64,000 bases of DNA from Glandiceps talaboti (taxonomy: Eukaryota; Hemichordata; Enteropneusta; Spengelidae): assembly GCF_964340395.1 (NCBI RefSeq), contig NC_135563.1, positions 10,641,151 through 10,705,150 of the forward strand. The letters are read 5' to 3'. Below, in pieces: positions 1-9,879 of this stretch. A model generated the notes under the pieces. The model saw nothing but the letters and a program-made list of their open reading frames with translations, was not told where the DNA came from and searched no databases. Each line of letters begins with the position of its first letter. Position 1 is the stretch's first letter. Made by a program: the position numbers and the translations under genes.

Positions 1-425
1 TGTGTTCGAAATATCAAAACATTCAAAATTACCAGTATTTCCCCAATTTTTATTTAACGTTACTGGCACTGGTATAATTATGTTATTTTCCAATATTTTT
101 CTTCATTAAACCGGAAAATACTAAGGCTTGACACTACACATGTCTACATCACTGGTTCTGCTGTGTTCGAAATATGAGTCAAAACGTTCAAAATTACCAT
201 TATTTCCCCATTTTTTCTTTAATGTTACTGGTACTGGTATAATTATGTTATTCTGCAATATTTTTCTTCATTAAACTGGAAAATACTAAGGCTTGACACT
301 ACTCGTCTAGTGACGTGTGGTGACAAAGACCCCTTAGGTCACTTGTATTTTCCTTGGCTGAACAAAGAAAAATATTGGGGAATAAATTCTAAGTATTCCC
401 TGATATTTTTATTTGTTCAGCAGAG
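1..425. repeat. Duplicated and inverted repeat block in SLC49A3 intron
   Basis: Two direct copies of a roughly 140-bp unit lie at about 1-136 and 162-302, each starting TGTGTTCGAAATAT and ending TAAGGCTTGACACTAC. A related segment in opposite orientation follows at about 328-425 (TTTTCCTTGGCTGAACAAAG). The same inverted end recurs at about 39985-40045, so this is a dispersed foldback-like element. It lies in an intron upstream of the first visible SLC49A3 exon. The left edge is cut by the window. Confidence 0.6.
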
Positions 426-595
426 ACCTTGTCTGTAGTATACAGACCGACTGAAACATTCAATTCTTGTCTAATTTACATTTGGAAAGTAACTGTATCA
501 TTCTGTCCTGAAAAATTGTTGTCTGACGAAGCTATGAAAATAAGAAGGTTCACTGTTGTAATTTCACTTTGTATTCTTTCTTACTTTTGTTGTAG

Positions 596-3500
596 TTACT
601 TATATACTGTATACCATGTGGTATAGCAATGCTGATGGCAACATTTGGCTTTTGCAGCAGTCATCCACCCACCCCACCATCTTCTAGTGCTGCCGATGTA
701 CATGAACCATTCTTCCAAGGACTTAAAAAGGTGAGCCAGGTGGTTAATAACTTACTATAACAGAGACCCCCCCCCCCCATACACACACAGCAGGATCCTT
801 TGCCCAATCACATTGAACACTGATAAGCATTGCTATTCTTTCATAGTGCAGTAAAAACAGGCTTCTAATGAAAATATTTCACATGGACTTGACAATTTTA
901 ATGACTGCAATTGTTTATTTTATAACATGATAACTATGAATCAATATTTCAACTTGACTACTTCTACATCCCTACTATGCACAGCACCTATGTTATTGTT
1001 TGATTTGCATTTACAAGTTTCTGAGGGTGTGTATTAATTATGTTGCATGAGTGAAACATCAAGCCTACATCATTTTAGCTGTATATGCACAACAGAAAAT
1101 ACACAGCACGCAAACATTGTATTTTAATATGAACACACAACAACACTCATTGTGAAACTACACAAACTTACCTACTGTATTTCTATGTTTACCTGCAGAT
1201 CTTACGAAACCAAGCCTACCTAGTGTTGGCATTTTCATTTGGCGGTGGTATTGCGTTGTTTAGTACCGTTAGTACATTATTTGAACAAATTCTGTGTCCT
1301 CAGGGTTATACAAACGTAAGTATGATACGATATTTTAACCTTTCTATCACACCAGTATTGAGAATACCATGTATGATTGAATGATACCAGGCTAAAATGT
1401 GTAATTTACTCACTGAGTGAAATGCCTTTTCTATAGGTAAAAACAGTAAACATGTAGATACATGCCATTGTATGAACACAAAGTAATTTTTTATCTCTAA
1501 AGTTCTTTATACTGCACTTAAAATATGCATGTACTACTACTACTAATTACCAGTATGCTTCACAATGACGTCAATTTGTTACCATAGTTAGAAAATTTTT
1601 GATTGCTGCTAATTTACCTGACAGTCTTTTTAATTGAAATGATAATACATCATATTGTGGTTACGTAGTAAGCCCACTTGTGGTCATTTTAGAAAGAAGT
1701 GTCACAAGGGTGCGCCCCACATGAAGAAAATAAGGGTTAACATCATATAGTGGGTACATGAAAGTCAACAAAATCAGGAAGGAGTTTTCTGTTTCACAAA
1801 TGCCTAAAATTATGTGAGCTCCTAGAAATTGTGTGATCTGCAACATAGTTGAATATTTGACTGGTTGAGAATGCTACCATCTTTTGCCATGACACACTGG
1901 GACATTCAAAGGAGGCTATTGTACTTAACTATCATGGCCCTCAATTCACGATCAAACACTATCTCTGAAGAGCACTCCAAGTGGCCAAAATTATTCAACC
2001 TTTTGTCTTTCTGATAATCGGACTATTCAACTATCACGGCCGTTGTTGGCCAGCCCTCAGTTCAGGTTAAAAAGCTATCTCTGAAGAGCACTCCAAGTGG
2101 CCAACATTATTCAACCTTTTGTCTTTCTGATAATAAGACTATAGCATATTGGACTGTCACACTTTTGAACAAACCATGTGCCATATTTTGACATGATAGT
2201 AAAACATGATACCATACAAAATGTAGATAGTTGACAGCATCTTGAATTGTCAAGAAATGGTTTCATCCGTTTTTCCTCCTGACCATCAGACGATTTATAT
2301 CGAAACCCATCCCCAAGTTGTTACAAGCTGAGTTGATAGCTGACGAATTTCTCTAGTATTGTTACACATGCACATCAAATCAGCTTGTATGTTTATCATG
2401 TACTATATTCATTTTCTGACCTGTTATTGGCAGCTTTGGGTCGGTATCTACGGCGGAATCATGATAGGAGTTGGTCTCTTTGGAGCAGGATTTGCTGGTG
2501 CTTATGTTGACAAAACCAAAAAATTTACGGAAACAGCCAAAATATCGTATGCCTTTGCAGCACTTGCTTGTATCTTTTTAGCAGTAGTAAGTATGTCATT
2601 CATTTGTAGACATGTTTGTGTCAAATTTGTTCAAGTTAGAGATTCAATATTTATCATGTTGATACTGTTGTACAATGTGTGCACATGTCATTCAAGTGTC
2701 TAACCCCCATCAGAGTAGACTTGGAAGGATGAGTGAAAATTCAAAAAATCAAAATGTTAGTCAGGATAGTGGAAATTGTGTAGCAGCATTAAGTCCTTCA
2801 AGTCTGGTTAGGTAGGTTAAATCAATGTCCATTTCTCCTGTATTGTATTTTTGTGAATTAAATAACATCACTTTATGTTATTAGAACTAGTAGACATTGC
2901 TGTGCATGATGTTATGAACTTGTCAGTAAATTGCAAGTTGACAGCACAATAGTGTTGGGGTCTATGTCTTTGAATACAGAAGACTTGTTATACTGCCAAA
3001 TCGTTTGTTTTTATAACAGATATCACAGCAACCTGACCAACCTGTTTTAACTGGTGTAGCATCAGGGATGCTGGGATTCTTTGCCTTTGCACTTCTTCCA
3101 GTATGTTTAGAATTAGGAGTAGAGTGTACCTTTCCAGTGGCTGAAGGCACCAGTGCTGGTCTTCTGTATATCTCAGGGTGAGTCAATAAGAGAGACGGGA
3201 TGAACATGGAACTGTGTCTAACTAGCAATGAACATAAATAAAAACATTATCATAGTAATGTATTCTGGCAATCATCTGACTAAACGATGTCACTCGTCTT
3301 CCACCATGAGGAGGAGGAGTGAGGGGATGTAGACGATGAGGTTATGTTTTTCATCATTCAAAAGGGGGTACCTCAAAAAGTATATTTTCTTTAATATACA
3401 ACTTTAATTAACATCAGTCAGGTGGACCACACAGGTGACTCTTCTTTGGTAAACTTTGACATCAGTCACCACACAGATGACTAAAACCTACCAATGTGGA

Positions 3501-5223
3501 CCTTATGGGTTCATATTTATGTAAGAGGAAACCAAAGTGCCCAGACTAGACATGCATTGTTCGATAGAGTCAAACTGACCAACGCTCTTCTTACTAAAGC
3601 ATGGCAGATTTTATCAAATCCTGGCTAGAGCTCCAACCCCAGGCCACAGTAGTAAGAGGCACGTGGTTAAACCGTGACGTGGTCATTGAAACTGGCCATG
3701 GTCTTTCTCACAATACTTCTGTAATGTGATTGTCCATAGATTAACACTTACCACTGTATCTTTCCTATACAGGCAAATTCAAGGTATTGCCTATATCTTT
3801 ATAATGCAAGGATTAGGACGTCCATTATCACCATCTCAGGAAATACATCAAGTCTGTAGTAATTCAACATCTATTTCAACAGGTGCTGAACCCAAAGACA
3901 TGACAAGTAAGTTAGATTGTACCAATCTTATCTTGATCTTGAAAATTTGTTAACCCATCACTGATAATACGCCATATTCTGGTTATGAAAAAGACAAAAG
4001 ATTGTATTGTTTTGACACTAGGAGTGCTATTCATAAAGGGGGGGGGGGGGGGGGGGGCAACAGTAGTTGAGTACTGGAGGCCGTCCTTTGAAAACTGCCA
4101 TTTCTCAATGTTGTAAGGCTAACTTATGGAAAGGGTAGAAAGTACATGCTAAGCAGCAAAGTCCAAAAATACCACTCCAATAAATAAGATTGGCGTCTGT
4201 TGTGTGTTGGCAATAATCAGGTTTTGCGTTTGTACAATGATATACAATATAGGGAGTCTTTGTGTGCATATACTAATAGCTCCATGTTTCCAGTGTATAG
4301 GGATTACATGTTGTCAGTGTAAGACTTTAACATAAGTACAAAAGACTCCCTAGCTCACTGACGCAATGGAAAGTGATGTATTTCAGGTCACATGTGTTTC
4401 ATAAATATTACTGTGTAGTACTTTTGTCACATTTCAGCAAGTATAGTGAACTTTTTTAGACTACATACGGATAGAAAACTCTGAAAAAACTTGGTTATTT
4501 AATGAGAGTGATGATAAAACACTACAACTATGATGTAGACATGAACATTTTCATTGCATATTCTTAAAGGGGAACACCACTCCAGGAAATGAAGGCATTT
4601 GCATAAACTTTGGGCTCTGGAGAGTAAATTTCACTGATTTCCAAGAACACCAATTTGAAATTTACTTCACATTCATTGTCCTAGCAGTGGTCCAGCATTG
4701 CATCATGGGAGTGACAAGACATGCATATGTAGTTATAAAAAATAAATATTCATGACTTTAAGGTAATAAGCACTTAGGAGTCATGAATATTCAGTGTTCA
4801 TTTAATATATATGTATGTATGCAGACTTCTATCATGCAACGCTGGACTACTGCTACTATTCACAGAACAATGAATGTAACACAAGTTTCAATTTTGTGTT
4901 TCTTGGCCATAGCACAAAATTTATGTCATGTAAAATCAAGAAATGACTCCTCAGAACCCAAAGTTTTATGAAAATGTCTCTATTTTCTTTGAGTGGTGTT
5001 CCCCTTTAATGGGTTGTTTGAAATAACTCACGAATTGCAAATTTTTTTCCTTATAGTTTCAGTTTTGGTATTTGCTGGCATGGCAAGTTTAGCAGCGTGT
5101 ATACTTATAATATTTTTCAACACGGAATATAAAAGACTGAAATCAGAAGAGTGCCAGGCTGCTGACAAAATTTTGAATTTCAGTGGCAGTTCTCACAACA
5201 GAAATTTGCAAGCAGAAATTTGA
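596..5223 (+). CDS. SLC49A3: SLC49A3 (MFSD7)-like MFS transporter, 3' six exons (5' end outside window)
   Basis: C-terminal 287 residues of a major facilitator of the SLC49 family, a multipass membrane carrier; the substrate of SLC49A3 is poorly defined. Exons by eye: 596-730, 1199-1315, 2434-2586, 3020-3177, 3773-3906, 5057-5223; phases agree throughout and each intron is GT-AG. Diagnostic stretches are RNQAYLVLAFSFGGGIALF, FGAGFAGAYVDKTKKFTE, LPVCLELGVECTFPVAEGT and the C-terminal FFNTEYKRLKSEE, which match my recollection of vertebrate MFSD7 segments including its FHTPYRRL ending. The first visible exon encodes a Pro/Ser linker (SSHPPTPPSSSA), probably the central cytosolic loop, so what is seen is the second half of the transporter. 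FLVCR1/2 and SLC49A4 are close paralogues and remain possible, but the C-terminus favours SLC49A3. The next gene downstream, on the same strand, is another MFS transporter. Confidence 0.85.
1926..2150. repeat. Two-copy direct repeat in SLC49A3 intron
   Basis: A unit of about 110-115 bp is present twice in tandem. Each copy contains CTATCTCTGAAGAGCACTCC, then CAAGTGGCCAA, ATTCAACCTTTTGTCTTTC and TGATAA. It lies between the second and third visible exons. No coding content was seen. Confidence 0.7.
4565..5008. mobile_element. Short inverted-repeat element (MITE family C) just upstream of last SLC49A3 exon
   Basis: Termini are inverted repeats: TAAAGGGGAACACCACTC at the left and GAGTGGTGTTCCCCTTTA at the right. 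The 444-bp body has imperfect internal inverted homology (a GTCATGAATATT arm pairs with AATATTCATGACTT) and no coding capacity. The right end is about 48 bp before the acceptor of the last SLC49A3 exon at 5057. A non-autonomous DNA transposon is the simplest reading. The flanking duplication is probably TA or TTAA and was not resolved. Confidence 0.8.
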
Positions 5224-5519
5224 GTTGGTCGAATTCGAATTACTGAAAATATAGAGATACCTTCACTTACCATGAAATGAACATTTACCTGTAAAGTCTG
5301 TGATGATTGACAGATGATTTGTATATTTCAATGTATTGTTACTTTATGATTTTTTTATATATTTCATTTTTATATATTATATGTCTAAGACAAGAATTTG
5401 ATACAAAAGCTTTTATGGGGGATTACATTTGCTGATTTTTAAATAATTTGAATATTTTACGAATGTAGAATATGAATGAAGAATAACAGTATTTGACTTG
5501 TTTTATTAAAACTTTGTGT

Positions 5520-5525
5520 AATAAA
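5520..5525 (+). terminator. SLC49A3: Polyadenylation signal, SLC49A3
   Basis: AATAAA lies 297 bp after the stop codon in an AT-rich 3' UTR. It is the first canonical hexamer seen after the stop, and a TG/GT-rich stretch follows at about 5531-5560. The cleavage site is inferred. Confidence 0.6.
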
Positions 5526-5649
5526 ATCAATGGTGTGGACAGATTATTTTGTTTGTGAAAGTCTTGTGAAGGTCACAAGAGAATTTACTGAGAGCTGTTT
5601 CTGAAAAATACAGATTAGGCATTTGTTACGTGATTTTGATAGACTTAAA

Positions 5650-6110
5650 GATTCATTAATAAGGTAGGGTGTGTGCCTCGGGGCCAAAATTCCCTAAAAA
5701 TCAAAGTTCTCAAATTTTCTCCAAACTTTGTCAATGCTTTTGAAATAATAAAAGACATTTGAGGGTTTACTGTTACCACTGGCCAGGTCTGCGTCTGGTA
5801 GGGGTGTACGGCCAACCCCAGCCCCATTTTAGCCCATTTTGACCAAAAACCAATACCCAATTTTAGACCTTTCAAATTTTTAGAAATTTGTAGACCAAAC
5901 TATGTAATCACCAATATGAAAATAAAATGTCAACCAGCTGGGGGAAATTCTGTACTAATTGAGAATTTATTATGTGGTGCCTTCCAGGACCCCATTTTAG
6001 ACCAAACAAAATCGAAAATTGTGTAAAGTGGGGACCCCCATTTTAGACTCCTTATCTTTAAAAAAATACAGTACCCATTTTAGACCAAAAGGCAGCATAT
6101 ATATGTACAC
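5650..6110. repeat. Degenerate repeats between SLC49A3 and MFSD10
   Basis: The motif CCCATTTTAGACC recurs in variant form about six times (5830-6090) inside an otherwise AT-rich spacer. There is no coding exon and the short ORFs here have no recognisable content. This fills most of the roughly 0.9 kb between the SLC49A3 poly(A) signal and the presumed MFSD10 promoter. Confidence 0.5.
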
Positions 6111-6299
6111 CCAATAGATTGTTTTGCAGCCAGCTTGTTTGTTTAACATATTTTCCTCCATAATTGCTATAATTAGTCAATAAATTTATTCACAAAAAAA
6201 TCACATGTATTATACATGTATGAAACCAAGAATTTCAAGTTGTGCGTCTTGCACGACACATGCAGTGCAAACTGCAACAGTGACTTATATGATGTGTTC

Positions 6300-6623
6300 A
6301 ACTGCGCCCCCAACGTCTAAGTAACGAAAAACTTCAAAATACCGGAAGCAATTACGTTCAGTTTCTTTTTTGGCTTTCGTGCTTCCCGGATCATTGGAAC
6401 CGGACCAGCAACGACCTTGTGCACGACAAATCACGGAAATGAAACTATCCAGTCCAGTCTGAAGATTTCATTTGAAACCTACAGTCGTCGACGTAGACGT
6501 GAGCGTTAGGTCACCAGTGATAACGAGTGATACGTTCATTTGGCAGTGATTTTCAGTTGTCAAAGTTTTTCCGTCTCCTACGTCCAACTCAACTCGAGGA
6601 CTCCGAAGTTCTGAGGTTTTATC
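6300..6623 (+). promoter_or_regulatory. MFSD10: Presumed MFSD10 promoter and non-coding first exon
   Basis: A CpG-richer island in AT-rich surroundings, with an ETS-type ACCGGAAG near 6341, ends at a good splice donor (TTTATC/GTAAGT at 6624). The next good acceptor in the same orientation is TTGCAG at 9733, just before the MFSD10 start codon. I infer a non-coding exon of about 6400-6623 spliced to 9734. The transcription start is not visible. Confidence 0.4.
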
Positions 6624-7042
6624 GTAAGTATAAATTTGTTATGGAGTGATTTTTCAAAGCTGAATTAAATGTTGCTTGACACTAGTCGGTAAATGTGCTA
6701 TAGTCGCACAATATATAATACTTAGCGGTCATTTTTCGTCTTTGAACTTGAAACCTCGTTGGGTTGTAATTTGCACAGTGTATTATCAAAGACCAAAGGC
6801 CCCTCGAGGTCACAGATAACACGTTTGAAATTTGGGAATAACCATTGTCATGTCATGTCAGTGCACAAGACTGTGGTTTAGAGCTGCAGTCCTCACTTTT
6901 ACTATACACATACTGAGAATTAATTATAGAAGAAAAGAACATAATATAAAGTCAGTTCAGAGTTTCTAATGACAGTTATATACATGTGCTTTTATTATGT
7001 AACCACGGTTACTTGTGGACTATTCAATTCGAGAATGGTTCT

Positions 7043-7150
7043 TATACAAAATAATGACGTCACCAGTGTTTGCACTGGAAAGGATATCGTCTTAAAGTGC
7101 AAACACTGGTGACGTCATGTTTTGAGTATTTGTATGCCATTATTTTGTAT
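7043..7150. repeat. Perfect 23-bp inverted repeat carrying CRE-type sites
   Basis: Arms 7054-7076 and 7096-7118 are perfect reverse complements separated by 19 nt. Each arm contains TGACGTCA followed by CCAGTGTTTGCACT or its complement. An outer 13-bp pair (ATACAAAATAATG at 7043 and CATTATTTTGTAT at 7138) extends the symmetry. It lies in the presumed first intron of MFSD10. It may be a short foldback transposon or a hairpin-prone regulatory element. Confidence 0.8.
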
Positions 7151-7195
7151 CTACCATCCATGAATAGAATGAGTTTTCAAGTGACGGTGAGTGTA

Positions 7196-7258
7196 ACCAT
7201 ACAATTTACAATACAATATAGTACAGTACAATACAATACAATACAATACAATACACAA
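7196..7258. repeat. AATAC-type pentanucleotide microsatellite
   Basis: Runs of ACAAT/ATAC pentamers. The same repeat class is strongly expanded near 35.1-35.6 kb. Confidence 0.7.
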
Positions 7259-7890
7259 TTCGGCGTATAGCTTGTTTACAACCCATTTTTATAGATGCAC
7301 TTATTGTATGTAGAACTTGTTTTAGTATCTTGCGTATATTGATATTATGACCAAAAATAACAATTCCAGTACAACAATTTTCCAGTCAAACCAGCAAATC
7401 ATGATCAGAAAAGTTGAAACTATCACTATCAGTGTGATTACATGTATTTAGATACTAGTAGTATATCTGCTTTTGTAACAGATCTTATATAACTACAGAC
7501 TAAGTACTCAGGACCTTTTTTGGCTTTCCTTAGACTCAACCCAATAGGCAGATGTAAGATTTGAAGTTGTACAACCCATTTCCAGTTATTGTTCACTGGC
7601 TCTGTTTGATACAACCATGCAGAAACTGCACATGCTACACTTTAAGATAGCGAGATTGAATGAATACAGTTTTTTTGGTGACATTTTGTCGAGATGAAAT
7701 GAACTAAAAGTGCCACCTGATGTAGACATCAAATACAGATGTCAAAACAATATATGGCACTTGTGTGTCTGTATCTTAGTACCATTGCAAGTACGTTGAA
7801 TGTGCTTTATTTCGTAATAGACGAAATGTAGCTAGAAATTGTGATCATGCTAGCGTAGTTAATTAATTAACTTCATTACACAACTGTGCC

Positions 7891-9429
7891 TAGACTGTCG
7901 ACAGTCGCTCGCGCCTTTTTTCCATACGTTTTATCTAAACTCCGGTCCGGCGCAACACTAGTAATAGTATAATCGCAAACTGATTTCGAGGGCCATATTG
8001 CGAAGGCCCAAGCGACTGTTGTCCCTTGCCGCGCCCTCATGCGATAACAATAGGAACATTCAGTTTGTAGACTATTGACATTTAGGTCATAGTTCACAAA
8101 GCTTGTCAATCAAAATGAACATGGCGTAGTCACCAAGCGAGTCAACACATCGAGACGCATTGGAAAAACTTTGATACTCGCACTTGAAAGACTTTCAGAG
8201 AAGAATTATAGATACCTATGTCTCTGGGAAAGATGTTTTCGTTAGTGTACTGACAGGAAGTGACAAGTCCATAGCCTATGAAGCCCGGGCTATGAAGTCG
8301 CAGGCCTGTGGGTTATACTTCCATGCTCCGATCGTTCTCGCGATACAGCTAACAACATCTAGTCTGCAATTGTCCCAGTAGTATCCTCATTGATACAATG
8401 ATAGCTCTAATATAATCCCGTATATAAACGGCGAAGGCCCTTTTATTTGTGGTAATTTTGCTAAACAATAGGGAAGTGGTAACAACCTAGCGGCCGACCC
8501 AAAGGTTCACCCCCCCCCCCCCCCCCCACATCAACAACAAAAATCACATAAAAAGAAAACATCAAGGAAAAGACACAACAAACTGTCATATCATATAGCA
8601 TCGTGATAAAGATTACGTAAATTGACTCCTCAATCGGTATCTGAAATAATGGGGTACAATAGCGTTAGGTATATATAGACTCAGTACTCTGTGGAGGCAC
8701 TAATTGAAGACGTGTCGGATCGGAGCACGATCTCCGTGCCGTGGTAAATATGGAGGCACTTTTCTGTTTCAGGTAGAACGTCTACCATTTGCACATTATC
8801 TGCGCCTCACTATCAAACATTTTATACATGAATATTATTACTATATAATATGCTAGCTGCAGTCGAGGGAAGGTAAAAAAGGTGTCCAAAACATCTGTTG
8901 CTTGACTGGAGTGTCGGTCGGAGTTGGTACAATAAGTCGACTTCCGTAGCACTCTCTCGCTCCAGTACCATTGTAACAGCTAGCTGCATGCTAAACAAGG
9001 CAATAGACTAGTGAGCATGACAATGTATCGGGCGTCAAGTTTGTCAACGACGTCATTTACGAATGTTATAAAAACGCGCGGTTTCAAGCTTTAACAAAGA
9101 AAGATAGGAAAGGAAAAAGTACTTGATTATGACCATCAAAATGCATTTACGAGGTCAAATTTGCGCTGCAGTTTAAGTGTGTTGCACGTTGAGTAACCTT
9201 ACATTGAACTGTATGCAAATTATACGATAGAGTACCGCCCCATTAAATGACGTCATATCATGAATAAGTAATAGCAAGGGAGATGCGGCAAGGGACAACA
9301 GTCGCTCGGGCCTTCGGCCCTCGACCTCGGGCCTTCGGCCCTCAATTTGCGATTAGACTAGTGTTGCGCGGGATCGGAGTTTAGATAAAACTTTGGGCAA
9401 AAAAGGCGCGAGCGACTGTCGACAGTCTA
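7891..9429. mobile_element. TIR DNA transposon, 1,539 bp, with perfect 9-bp target-site duplication
   Basis: The direct repeat AACTGTGCC occurs at 7882-7890 and 9430-9438. Between them the element starts TAGACTGTCGACAGTCGCTC and ends with its reverse complement. Terminal inverted repeats are about 145 bp (7891-8032 against 9285-9429), share segments such as TTTTATCTAAACTCCG and GCGACTGTTGTCCCTTGCCG, and begin with a small palindrome centred on GTCGAC. The right TIR carries extra GGGCCTTCGGCCCT palindromic units. Inside is a short relic ORF resembling the start of a RecQ helicase core; no transposase was recognised. A 9-bp duplication and long TIRs fit Mutator-like elements, but the RecQ relic points to invertebrate families that carry helicases, so the superfamily is undecided. 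It sits in the presumed first intron of MFSD10. Confidence 0.9.
8130..8381 (+). pseudogene. RecQ-helicase-like N-terminal relic inside TIR element
   Basis: Reading frame containing LKDFQRRIIDTYVSGKDVF followed by VSVLTGSDKSIAYE. This resembles the Q-motif and Walker A region of RecQ-family helicases, which usually read GKDVFVSLPTGSGKS. The Walker A Gly before Lys is Asp here. One in-frame stop (8172-8174) lies just before the similarity, and after the P-loop the frame loses any resemblance and stops at 8379-8381. No DEAH box or helicase C domain was found in the element, so this is a remnant, either captured from a host gene or left from a larger autonomous transposon. Confidence 0.65.
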
Positions 9430-9879
9430 AACTGTGCCTTCAGAGGGTAAAGTATGGTAACAATAACAACAATATATGCCGTTTCTTATTGGTTTCTGCA
9501 TAATTGTACATCAAACAGGGCCGATATACAGTAACTTCAAGTGGGCTATATGTCTTGGAGTGTCTAATCACATGGAAGTGTGGCTTTAATCTGTGATAAA
9601 TACAAATTATGCAAACATTGGTGCAGTCACGGATTGTTCCTTTTGAATGGTAAATCTTTGATTTACGTAAACAGTTATTAAAATATCAACATCTGTTAAG
9701 GGATGTAATTTCTGTATTTGTCATCTGTTGCAGGGAATTGCATTCGTGCGTCATTGGGACTAAAATTAGCAGTAGCAGCTAGGAGTGATTCAATCAGGTC
9801 CTTCTGGTTCCCTGTGTTGTGGCAGTTTTGATGAGTTTTTAGTTTTAGATAGAATATCATACACAGTCTGGGTGTCAAC

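Noticed and set aside
2962-3228. 88-aa minus-strand ORF across SLC49A3
   Set aside because: It is antisense to a real SLC49A3 exon (3020-3177); its openness is a shadow of that exon.
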